This document shows positions 11,221 through 21,524 of a stretch of DNA of 64,000 bases, in pieces (within the stretch, counting starts at the first letter, position 1; every line of letters starts with the position of its first letter). The position numbers and the translations under genes are program-made. The notes below the pieces were generated by a model. It was not told the DNA's origin. It worked only from the letters and a program-made list of their open reading frames with translations, and ran no database searches. Origin of the DNA: Pezicula radicicola (lineage: Eukaryota; Ascomycota; Leotiomycetes; Helotiales; Dermateaceae); NCBI GenBank assembly GCA_003008705.1, contig PDUO01000015.1, forward strand, positions 1,059,290-1,123,289. The letters run 5' to 3'.

Positions 11221-11979
11221 ACAGACCTCGTTGCTTGATGTAAGACTGAAATCATTCAGAGGTTAATGGTGATCGTTGCAGAGAACTAGATTGTTTAAGG
11301 CTTAAGACACAAGATGGAAGTTGGGTGTAACGAGAATTTTGATGGTAAAGGATATCTGAGGGGACTTTTCTTCTTGTATATACAAATTTAAATTTGTACA
11401 AAACCATGGCGTTTCTCTTCGGAATTCTGAGGTGTGATTGCTTCGGTTTATGTAACTCAAAAAGCTTGCTCCCTCTTTGTTAAAAAAATATACTATCGTC
11501 TCAGACAGTCATGGCTGACTAGTTGCATCATCTCCTGCTCCATTGGGCTTCTCCCCTTGGTTAGGGCATGCTTTGAGTAACTTAAAAACCAAACGAGTTA
11601 AGAAAACGTTCATTATTTATAGGTCCTAACACTAGATATACTTCATAAAAAGCACTTCAAACCCAATTTTAATAGAGAAAGAATTCTGTTGACCCCCCGA
11701 AACTAAACAGAATTCTGAAAGATGGGGTAATCTTGCATACAGTATGTTCCTCAATTTTCAAACCGAACTCTGGCTCTTACCATGGTTTTGGAGAGATCAA
11801 AATATTATCAAGAATCGTTCATCTAAAATCAGAATGTCGCAAGATAAGATTTAATTTAGCAAGTAGATACATGGATCATATCATAGAAGCTGCAGCAGAG
11901 CTTCGCCTCAAAACAGAATGGTCGTATAACTTAAACTCTTACACTCCAACCATCAATCCACCACCTCAAGCGAAGGACT
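11221..11979. other. Convergent intergenic region between the two AA9 genes
   Basis: The two LPMO genes converge here, so both 3' UTRs lie in this 759-bp stretch. A fragment with TTTGAGTAACTTAAAAACCA near 11570-11592 recalls the MITE core but is too short to call. No gene is visible. Confidence 0.4.
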
Positions 11980-12983
11980 CTAGCAGGTAGCGACTGCCGG
12001 GCCGGGAACAGTGTAGTTGGTGAACTATAACAGTGACCGTTAGTTCAAGACATCCAACCATACCCACTTCTAGACTTACATCATTGTAGATATTCACTGT
12101 ATACCCAGGATCAGTATCCTGAAAAGCACCCGGTATCGCAACTTTAGGGCCTAGGTCCGTGGATCCTCCACCAGTAACAGTGATTTGAGCACACTCAATG
12201 TAGAACTACGGCATTCATTAGTTCGCATCCCCAATATCACATTGATGAATCTTACTTGTGGAATTCCAGCTGGCCAAGGATTATGAATACCCAACTGTTG
12301 GATACGAAGGAGGTAGTCTCCATTTGCAATACACGTCGGTAGATTGAAGGTGTATGTCTCTGTGTCCCATGTGATCAGCGAATATCATAACCTTCCAAAG
12401 TCGATACTATATAAGATGACTTACTTTGCAAATCCCAAGTAGCAGTCCCATCTGAAAAAGTAGGACCAATATCTAAGATCTTAAACCATACATCACCGCT
12501 TCCATCAAAGGAAGAAGCGGTAGTCGGTGCCTTTGCCATATAAACAGACAATGGACCATCGTGATAAACAGCAACGTCTGCAGTGAACGAGACTGATGAT
12601 CCGGCTGCTACTGATACTGTGTCGGTTCCGTTACCAGTAGCACCGACATTACATCTCAGGTCGTCCGATGTCAAGTCTTTTTGATATTAGAAGAGCTTTA
12701 TCAATCATTAGAGTCAGGAATCCTACCGGTGACTGGTGAGTTGTAGTTTGTGTTCTCGCGGATGTATTGGTATGTTGCGTACTTGACTCTAGGATGTGTA
12801 TTAGTACAGTGTTTATAGGTAAGAAAACTCCAACTTACCCATTTGCGGTCAAAGTCTCGAAGATGTCTTCTTGAGATCAGCTACAAAGCTTTACACAACT
12901 GTTTGACGAGCGAACTCACAGTGACAAGTAGCTTGACCAACGAGAGCCGAAAGACCAAAAGTGATTGCTGCAAAGCTTTTCAT
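11980..12983 (-). CDS. AA9 lytic polysaccharide monooxygenase (second paralogue), secreted
   Basis: Seven exons on the minus strand (12983-12920, 12866-12839, 12788-12727, 12676-12425, 12359-12256, 12205-12080, 12024-11980) give 226 residues. The signal peptide ends ...LVGQATC and the mature protein begins [11 protein letters not shown], so His21 is the N-terminal copper ligand. His90 in [13 protein letters not shown] is the second ligand. The [14 protein letters not shown] block, rejoined across the fifth intron, supplies Gln170 and axial Tyr172. The protein ends [12 protein letters not shown] and has no CBM. It is clearly divergent from the neighbouring AA9 ([10 protein letters not shown] versus [10 protein letters not shown]), so this is not a recent tandem copy. 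The third intron ends in a weak AAAAAG acceptor. Confidence 0.93.
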
Positions 12984-13515
12984 GATGAATTTATACAACG
13001 ACGCGATGGTAAATTTGGGAGTGAAGGTTACTACTACAGTATAGAACAAGAGATGTGGCGTTTCGATAAACTTATGTACAGGTACAAAAATCTCAATGAA
13101 GTAACTTGTACTATAGGCAGTAGATCATAAATCGTCCGAAGGGACATCACTCTCGTCAACAATCAAAATGTTACAAAAAAGATCAAATTTGGTAACTCTC
13201 TATATGAGCGAACCCTTCCATCATTTCCATGGTTAAGATACCATGGTTGATACATAATCAACTAAGTCACACGTTCAATATCATCAATCAATGCAAACAA
13301 ACAGAACATATTTGCAACTGTTTCAAGAGAATTGCTGCCAGCAAACACACCCTTTATAGAAATACGATCTCGGAGAATTAATTGGGTACTGTGACTATTC
13401 TGATCTTAAATGCCCCCATTTCAAGGAAAAGGGGTGCCTCGCTTAATTATTCCAAACGGAGTTCGGCCCGCGTTTCGAAACAATATTTTGCATCTTACAA
13501 GCAAGCTATTTTCCA

Positions 13516-13650
13516 AGTACCTACCGTATGAATTGGTTTATAAGAGATCATTTTGTCTTAGGTAACTCACTTGATTTGGGCAACTCACTTGGTTTGAGTA
13601 ACCCACTTGTCCTAATCAAAATGATATTTTATAATCCAATAAGTACCCTT
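13516..13650. mobile_element. MITE-like element, copy B
   Basis: Left terminus TACCGTATGAATTGGTTTAT followed by AAGAGATCATTTTG. The right terminus is a more diverged inverted copy (reverse complement GGGTACTTATTGGATTATAA, then ATATCATTTTG). The core has 18-bp units in exact tandem: 13563-13580 (TAACTCACTTGATTTGGG), 13581-13598 (CAACTCACTTGGTTTGAG) and a degenerate third at 13599-13616. It lies about 530 bp upstream of the minus-strand AA9 start, so it could sit in that promoter. Confidence 0.75.
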
Positions 13651-14709
13651 CGTACTTTATATGATGTGACCAACAGATCATCGATCGTACTTTACCTATT
13701 ATAGATACCCGAGCGTGGTATTGTGAACTGCCGGACAAACGCCTGGATCTTAGGCTAATATGGGATGCAAGGGCACAGTACCACAGGGCCAAAATTCTAC
13801 GATATATGGTCTACCAATCATTTCCTCCAAGTTTGAAGCCACGAGATAAAGTACCATATCCCCTCATCTTGCTAGATTCTGACCCAAAGCTATCCATTTA
13901 CGAAAAAATAAAATGCATATTCCTCTCCTAAAAAACAGTCGTCTGTGGAAAGAGCAATAACATGTTTTCCTCTCTAGCACAATCAGTTGACCCCTGTTAA
14001 TCATATATATCAGACCCTAGATTACTTCATATATAAACAGTAGCCACAAAACTACCTAGATTTTACCAATAAGAACCCCCGCTACCTACGTAAATGATGT
14101 TGGCCCTGGTCGCAAGCTAGGAATACCTCCAGAGCCTGGGGTAAATCTTCATATATTGCTCGCTTATTATTGTATCATCACAAATCGTCACAAGATGAGA
14201 TGAACCTTTCCTTCACGGCCCGTTACTCCATGGAATGATCTTCCTGGGATAGTTACCCACAAACGCTTGAATGTGTAAAGTAACTGCCAGACTAAGGATC
14301 TGCTATACCATACCCATCCAACGTATGTGGTACGACATTTGTGGTAAGTGTCTGGGAATGCAGCAAGGCAAATCATTGCTCGATCAGCAAAGATAGGTAC
14401 TGAAGTGGAATACAGAACTTTCAAGCCTCTTATTCTGCTTTAATACAATAGTATGAGTGGCAAGTCATATGTTCATGGCCCGAAAAGATTACCTTTCCGA
14501 CCAACCAATGAGAAAACCAACCACAGCCACAAGCACCCTCTCATAAAAGCCTCTCACAGTTTAAGCACCATTCCTCCATACACCACCAGCATCTGACTTT
14601 TGCCCTCAACCTCAGGCTATATGGAAAAGAATTGGCAAGCCGGACACAATGTTCCGTTTCCGGTACCTGAAAGGTAAAAGTTTCGAACGATCATCCATGA
14701 AAGTTTTGG

Positions 14710-14717
14710 TATATAAA
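14710..14717 (+). promoter_or_regulatory. TATA box of the GH6 gene
   Basis: TATATAAA lies about 107 bp upstream of the cellobiohydrolase start codon at 14817. A clear TATA box is common in strongly inducible secreted hydrolase genes. No CreA or XlnR site was called. Confidence 0.55.
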
Positions 14718-14816
14718 GACCAAGTAATCTTCCTCTCTAGGATTTTTTTCATCCCATCTCATTCCTTCATTTGTTAACTACTGTATAATCAGGTGACCTT
14801 CTTTTGCATCTCAAAA

Positions 14817-16326
14817 ATGGGTATTAAGAACTTCTTCTTCGCTGCAGCAGCTGCTGCTTTGACACCAACTGCACTTGCTCAAGGAGGTGCTTATGCTCAA
14901 TGTAAGTAAAGAAACCTTGTAATTGCTGGCGTCAATTGTGTGTCATAACATCCTATCTAGGTGGCGGAATTGGGTTCACAGGAGCAACAACTTGTGTCAG
15001 CGGATACGTCTGCACTTACAGTTCTGAGTACTACTCCCAATGTCTCCCAGGCTCAGCCAGCACAACCGCAACCTCAACAACCGCGGCAACCACCACAACT
15101 GGAACTTCAGCAGCTACAACAACAGCAGCAGCTTCGGGAAATCCATTCTCAGGCTATGCACTCTACGCAAATCCATATTATGCATCTGAGATCTCGACGT
15201 CTGCTATTCCATCTCTCACCGGAGCTATGGCTACAAAGGCCGCAGCAGTCGCTAACGTTGGAACTTTCCTTTGGCTTGATACTGCTGCCAAGGTTCCTTT
15301 GATGGGTGACTACTTGAAAAATATTCAGGCTCTTAATACTGCCGGAGCGAGCCCACCTGTTCTGGGAACGTTTGTTGTCTACGATTTGCCGGATCGCGAT
15401 TGTGCTGCCCTGGCTTCCAATGGAGAGTATAGTATTGCGGATAATGGAGTTGCGAACTACAAGGCTTATATTGATGCAATTAAGGCGCTACTCGTCACTT
15501 ACTCCAACGTGAAGGTCGTTCTTGTCATTGGTTTGTTTTCCTCGCCATAGAGATATTGATTCTTACTGACCATTCTTTAGAACCCGATTCCCTTGCCAAC
15601 CTCGTCACCAATCTCTCAGTTTCAAAGTGTGCCAATGCACAGGCTGCTTACCTGGAGTGCGTTGAGTACGCAATTGCTCAACTCAATCTCGCCAACGTAT
15701 CCATGTACCTCGATGCCGGACATGCAGGTTGGCTAGGATGGTCAGCCAATATCCAACCAGCAGCTACACTCTTCGCACAAGTCTATAAAGCAGCAGGAAG
15801 TCCCGCTGCAGTCCGCGGTCTTGCCACCAACGTCGCCAATTACAACGCATGGTCCGTAACAACCTGTGCTTCCTACACATCTGGAGATTCCAACTGCGAC
15901 GAGCAGAAGTACATCAACGCACTAGCGCCACTCCTAACATCCGCTGGCTACCCAGCTCATTTCATCACCGATACCTCTCGTAACGGCGTTCAGCCAACTT
16001 CTCAACTAGCTTGGGGAGATTGGTGTAATGTTAAGGGTACTGGCTTCGGTGTGCGCCCTACTACCAACACTGGCAATGCTCTAGAGGATGCCTTTGTGTG
16101 GGTTAAGCCTGGTGGAGAGTGTGATGGTACCTCGAACACTACAAGCCCTCGCTACGACGCTCACTGTGGACTTTCGGATGCGCTTCAGCCTGCACCCGAG
16201 GCTGGAACTTGGTAAGTTACTAAATTTCTACCACTCTATCATTTGAAATACACTTGCTAATCTTTGGATAATAGGTTTGAGGCATACTTCGAGCAGCTGT
16301 TGACAAACGCCAACCCATCTTTCTAA
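14817..16326 (+). CDS. cel6A: Cellobiohydrolase II, family GH6 with N-terminal CBM1 (Cel6A type), secreted
   Basis: Exons 14817-14901, 14961-15530, 15581-16211 and 16275-16326 give 445 residues. Signal peptide 1-21 ends ...PTALA. A family 1 cellulose-binding module spans about 22-58 ([15 protein letters not shown] to YYSQCLPG), split by the first intron as often seen. A Ser/Thr/Ala linker runs to about 88, followed by the GH6 domain. YDLPDRD gives Asp175, the catalytic acid, and [10 protein letters not shown] gives Asp221, matching the numbering of Trichoderma Cel6[13 protein letters not shown] and [11 protein letters not shown] are further GH6 signatures. The enzyme releases cellobiose from non-reducing ends of cellulose. 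It sits next to two AA9 genes, whose oxidative nicks would give it new chain ends. Confidence 0.97.
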
Positions 16327-16847
16327 ACTATCAAACCCAAGACCTTGTCGAGATGTCGCTCGTTTCCCCCCAAGATAAAATGAAAAGCGAATGCATATGA
16401 CTTTGTACTACATTTCATTTCTCCTGTATATATTCAGACTTTACATATAAAGCAACGTTGACTTTGCGCATGCCTTGCTACACAGAGAATAAATTTCAAG
16501 TGAAGTGAAGAGCTTTCTTCCATCGGACCTTGCCTGCCGTTGACGACGGTGCATGAAGAACCGAATTCCTCAATTTCTAGTAATGTGTAAAGACCTCAAC
16601 TTCCGGCAGCGGCACTTCTTCATCCGTTTGTATGGTGGTGCAGGTGATGTTCTATTTAACCTTTAACCTCGCTGATAGAGTTATTGAGCTGTGGCATGCA
16701 AGATGTTTTTGCACCGGTACCTTGCACTGTGGGGTAAAAGTTCCCGAGTCTCCCCCGGGTTAATACCCTTGCCAGAATCTGTTTGAAACGACACGCCTGT
16801 GATATTGGAGAACGGAAGTATTCATTTCGATTGACCTGCAAAGACTA
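16327..16847. other. Intergenic region between GH6 and the piggyBac-type element
   Basis: It carries the GH6 3' UTR and host sequence up to the TA dinucleotide bordering the transposon. No gene is visible. Confidence 0.4.
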
Positions 16848-18894
16848 TCCCTTTGACGACCAGCGGGAGCGCCATTTAGCGTGACAGGGGTAAGCGAGCC
16901 AATTAGAGAGCTAGAATACCTCGAATTCAGAGACCCATCACTTCAATTGCCTATATTTCTATGAAAATGGTCAAAACAAGGCCCTTCTTTGCAGAAGGGC
17001 AACTTGCATACAATACAACCATACCATGTTGATTTCCCGCGGTTTTGCTGCCTAGAATTGCCTGAAATCTCGCCTAAAGGAGTATGTGTATCTGATTTTC
17101 GATGCCTACCCAACTCTCTACAAGAGCGACAGTCTTGGTGACGCCCAAGGTAACCAATTTGGTGGCTCTCTTTTGGAATACTAATAGCTGCCTCTTGCAA
17201 GCTATATTGGCTCCATTTCCGCTTCTTATTATCCTTCTTATCCCCTTGTTTTCCAAGTTTAAATAGCCTCTTTATTACCTCGATTCGGAAGTCCCTTTGG
17301 GAGGTAAAACGCTCTGTTTTTGGAACCTCTGAATGATAAGAGAGCTTATAGCTATTAACTAAGCCTGTGAAGAAGAGATAGTGCCATATAGCGTGCCAGC
17401 CACCTTTCCTAATCCGGCGTAGACCTGCCATTTCAGCACGGAGTTGATCAGCTCTATCAACCCCATTCATATTGTAATTGTAGTCATTAAAGCCTTCTGG
17501 AATATATAGTTCTTTTTCGTAAAGATCTCCAAAAGGAACTCGAGCTGTTTTAGCTGCAGAAGAAGTAGCTTTTGGCCTCTTCCGGTTTGTAAGAACCTTC
17601 TTCTTTCCATCATGTATTATACTTTGAAATAGACAGAGAGCGTTGTCTTTCCAGGCCATATAGTTGATTTGGTTATCTTCAGAAGGTACGCAATATAACG
17701 TCCCCCAAGGGATCTCATCTTTCTTCTCATCCTTCTTCTTCATAGAGCAATATTCTTTAAATATACCCGAATTAGGTCGACAAGTACCAGCAGCTCCAAT
17801 GCCTTGATTCCGAAGATATGAGAGTAACCGGGTACTTGTAAAGAGGTTGTCGAGGTAGACGCAGTAATTAAGAGATTGCTCAGGTAACTTAAGAGCTAAA
17901 TCAGCAACAACTGCAGCTGTTTTATTGCCTTTTAGCTCTTTAGGTACCTGAACTCCCTGTGGGCCTCTGCCTTTTGTGCTACCCTTCTTATGCCATACCC
18001 AATTTAGTATATAACCTTCCTGTGCAATAGCCCATATCTTATAACCTTCTGAAATTGGCTTATTTAGAATAACAAGGGTATCGGAAGATCTTCCTTTAAA
18101 TCGCTCTATTGATTCGTCTACTGCAACGTCTCTTCCAGGGGTCCATAAAGCAGCAGAGGTTTCGAGCATATGTGAGTTAATAGGCTCTACCTAAGTAAAG
18201 GGTTAGTAAGTATAAATAAGTTATATAGTGTACTAACCATTGAATATATATCTATACTCTTCTCTGAATCACATAGGTGAAACCTTGAGTTTATCTCTTC
18301 CCAACGAGCCCTACCCATATTACAAGTAACATCTTTATGATCTGCGAAGCCTTCTTTTTTACACCAATAGTCCCTAATTCGATTCTCTGGGTGAATACCC
18401 ATATATATCCAAATAGCTAGAAATGTGTATAACTCAGTAAGATGCAAAGGCTTCCACTTCCGGGCCCGTTTTCGAGGCTTTCTCGAATTCGCTTTAGGCT
18501 GATATTTGTTGGTATTATCAACTATAACCTGAAGTTGATTTGACGGAAAGAAGAGATCCCATATCCCAAAGGCGTCGTGTGGAGAGATGTGGGAAGGGAG
18601 GTTGATTTTCTTTTCGAATGGAGGGCAGAATATAGGCTCGAATTCGGTACCGGTTTTCGTCGCAGGGGCTAGATTCGGGCGCAATGTACCTGGATCTGTA
18701 GTATCTGGTACAGTATCCATAGCTGCATAAATTTCACGATTTTGTAGGCCAAATATAGGGCAATTGGGTGTTCAATGGCAGTGTGTAATCAGAGTAGTAG
18801 AGGTGTTTACATTGTTTCGAAATTTGGTGTTCTAGCTACACGTGACTAGGTGGTCCAAGCTTTACGCTATATGGCGCTGTGGTCGTCAAAGGGA
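16848..18894. mobile_element. piggyBac-type DNA transposon, 2.05 kb, apparently complete
   Basis: Inverted termini TCCCTTTGACGACCA are identical at both ends for 15 bp. They continue as AGCGCCATTTAGCG (left) versus AGCGCCATATAGCG (right, reverse complement), with a 4-bp difference in spacing. TA flanks each end (16846-16847 and 18895-18896), not the TTAA expected for piggyBac. The interior encodes one transposase on the minus strand that fills most of the element. Confidence 0.8.
16943..18720 (-). CDS. piggyBac-type transposase (DDE_Tnp_1_7 family), intact
   Basis: Exons 18720-18238 and 18190-16943 give 576 residues with no stop or frameshift. The intron uses GTTAGT and TTAG in phase 0. Candidate catalytic aspartates sit in RDVAVDESIERFKGR (about 186), YLDNLFTS (about 275) and NGVDRADQLR (about 406), the piggyBac DDD pattern. 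The C-terminus has a Cys/His-rich zinc-binding region (CRSC ... CIVCKLPFCKEGPC ... H), as in piggyBac proteins. The enzyme would cut and paste the element. Local third-position AT richness differs from host genes such as RACK1. An intact ORF suggests recent activity or recent arrival. Confidence 0.9.
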
Positions 18895-19193
18895 TACAAT
18901 ATGATAGGACAATTAGTGTATCTTCAACTCAGTGACTCCTGACGAGTCTCCGAATTAGTAGAGAGTTGTAGGAAGCAATGAGATACTCTCGACACTAACT
19001 TGATTATGATGCGTCTAGCTCCCTTTTTGGTCCATTGCCAGCTGCTTCCTCCAAGGCATAAATCATAATCATAACGCGGTCCGCTTGAACGCCAAACTCA
19101 TGACCCTACTATTGCCCAAGAAAGTGCATACCAACTACTGGCGACATCCAACCCAAACGCCAGTCATTCCACAACTCCTAAGAGAAAACCCTC

Positions 19194-20626
19194 TCACTTC
19201 GTAAAGAAATTCGTAATCCTCTGGTTGCCCTTATCCTTACTGGTAGGCTTTGTGGGACTTGCAGTATTATTGCTCGTAGCACTCCTTGTCTTCCTCATAG
19301 GCTTCGAAGGAGACCCAGTCTTACTTGGACTCTCTGAAGTCTTGGTAATCTTTTTTGGAGGACTCTGTTCATTAGCAACATCCTCCAACTCCCGTTTAAT
19401 ACCTTTCTTAATCTCTGTCTCTGGAACAAGCAGTGGCGCAATATCTTCTGCGCCGTCGTGGTCGACCGTCTTGCGGTCTTTGTTAGGCTCGTGTTTAATT
19501 GGAGTAGTCTGAGTCTTTTCCACCTTTACGACCTTGAATTCTTCCTCTTCTTCCTCGACCTTTACATTACTTGTACCTGAGACTTTAGAGGGCTTTGTAA
19601 CCTTCGGTTCCTTTTTGACAGCTCCTTTGGCAAAGAAATTGGCAATATTGGACTTATTCTCGCTGCTCGCCACAGGTATGATGAACTGCGGAGAATTATT
19701 CCCTACCTTTCCGACCTCCCTGCTAACAGGATAAACCTCCAACTCTCCTTCATAAGGCCGTAGCAGTAACTGAAGCTCCTTCGTCCAAGTTGTTCTCTTC
19801 GGATCAAGCCAAGTTCGGATTTCCTCTGATCCGTTGTCCAAAATCACAGGCATCCGGTCGTGTAGGAAGTTAAGCTGTTTATTCGAGGATGTGGTGATTA
19901 TCGTGTATGTGTATAATTTCTCTTCCGATCCTAGTAGACTTTGTTTAGTACTTAGAAAGTATGTGGATACAGTAAATTTGTGTAAGCTGACCTTCATACT
20001 GAACACAATCCCAAAGACCAGCCATACACATCAACTTTCCATCCTTCCTCTTAACAAAATGCGGCACTTTCTCCTTCCCCTTCTGAAGCCACTCATAAAA
20101 CCCCTGCGCAACAACAATACACCGCTTCTTCTGCTTCATAGTATTCCACATGCCGCGGTTCTCAATCAGCGAGTCGTCTCGACAATTGATAGTTTTCATC
20201 ATAGAACCATAGCCGGGATCCCTTTTAGTCCAGAACGGAATCAAACTCCACCTCATAGTCTGTAGCTTATATCGCGTCTCTTTAAGCTCTGCCTCTGCTT
20301 GGTCTCCCTCCTCTCCAGCGTCCTCCTGGGCAGCATGCTGTTCTCTATCCCTCTCCTGGCCATCATCTCCACCCTTATGGGTTAAATTCAAGGCTCCTGC
20401 TCCATAGTATGGCACATCGGCGCGATAAACAAGTCCATTGTAACTAGGTGCGAAGTTATAGCTTTGGCGTGGAGCGTCGTCACCGTCGTCGTCTGGCGCC
20501 TCATACACTGGCATGTTATCATTCTGCAAGTAGGCTCTCACCTGCGCCGGTCGCTTCAAAAGTGTTAGCAATGGCATTGAAAATGGAAAATAAGCTTACC
20601 AAGGCTAGGGAATAGCGTCCGCACAT
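19194..20626 (-). CDS. HMCES: SRAP-domain protein (HMCES/YedK family), abasic-site DNA-protein crosslinking
   Basis: Exons 20626-20600, 20553-19992 and 19930-19194 give 441 residues. The first exon encodes MCGRYSLAL, so Cys2 is the catalytic residue exposed after Met removal. SRAP blocks follow: NFAPSYNGLVYR, TMRWSLIPFWTK, INCRDDSL, RCIVVAQGFYEWLQKG (catalytic Glu) and LHDRMPVIL (catalytic His). The family binds single-stranded DNA and forms a thiazolidine link with abasic sites, protecting replication forks. The tail beyond about residue 300 is charged, low in complexity and rich in Lys, Ser and Pro. It ends GNQRITNFFTK, resembling a PCNA-interacting box. YEG|SEEK spans the last intron. Confidence 0.93.
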
Positions 20627-21524
20627 GTTGAGAGGCCTTTACATAGTCTTGAAGTGAGCATGTTGCCTTCGCATGCTTTGTCGCGTGGAGGGGAGGTAAT
20701 CTAACGCGAGATCCCATGACATCATAAAAAATCTTAAATTTATAAGGAACTGATTTAGGATTTGAGCATTTGAATTGATTAATATGAAATGACAATTGAT
20801 GGCTCTAAGAAATTTCAGAAGCTCAGGATACGTTTTGAATTCATATTTGATTCGCTGTGTTCAGCCTTTTTGCGGTCCTCACTACTAACAGCATCTCGTC
20901 CAGGTTGTCTCGATACTTACCTACCTTACGTAGGTAATAAAGTAAAGTCTTTCTGATGATGTTTATTAATGACACTTACCTAGTCTACAAGGGTAGTAAT
21001 TAATATTTCTTGATTTTGTTTTAGTAATTGTCGGAGAGAAATTCTGATCTGTACATGTCGGTCTACGTGTCTGCGTACAAAGGCTATTTTTCCTCTCTTT
21101 GGCGTTCTAGACTTCCTGCTCTTGCGGGTGTTCAGTGAATAGCTAGCTCACTTAGTTTAGTAACTCGCCTATCTGAGAACCACTTGTTTTTAGTTGAGTA
21201 ACTTAACCAGCTTGAATAACTCAGTTAGTCTAAGTAACTCAACTCAAATCTGAATAACTCAAAAGGTCGGCAAGCTGCTGGTATGTGTTTTCAACTCTAA
21301 GCAAGCTTTCGAGCTATATTTCAGTTTCTGATAGTCAACGATGCCTTTACCAGAGTTTAAAAAAAAATCTCTTTATTTTTAAATCCCAAAGTATAACTAG
21401 TACCTTAGCATGCTATTTGGCACTCCTAAAAAAGCCAATACCAGAGTTATAGATACCACCATATAGGCATTAAAATTTCATCACCACCATAACCCTAAAT
21501 CATCACATTACATAACCTCGTAAC
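20627..21524. other. Intergenic region holding an 18-bp repeat array
   Basis: HMCES starts at the left edge and the MFS transporter ends at the right edge, both on the minus strand. Apart from the array at about 21143-21260 no feature is recognised. The stretch at 20920-21020 is AT-rich with GTAGGTAA-like words. Confidence 0.5.
21143..21260. repeat. Degenerate tandem array of the 18-bp unit found in the MITE core
   Basis: Units with an 18-bp step include 21143-21160 (CTAGCTCACTTAGTTTAG), 21161-21178, 21199-21216 (TAACTTAACCAGCTTGAA), 21217-21234 (TAACTCAGTTAGTCTAAG) and a slightly longer one from 21235. They share the YAACTCAnTTnGTTTnAG pattern of MITE copies A and B, but no MITE terminal repeats flank this array. 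It is non-coding. Confidence 0.65.

Larger units (their letters stand above)
12984..14816. other. Intergenic region between the second AA9 gene and the GH6 gene
   Basis: These divergent genes are separated by 1.8 kb that holds both promoters and one MITE copy. No protein-coding exon is convincing. The region is AT-rich with short open frames only. Confidence 0.5.
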
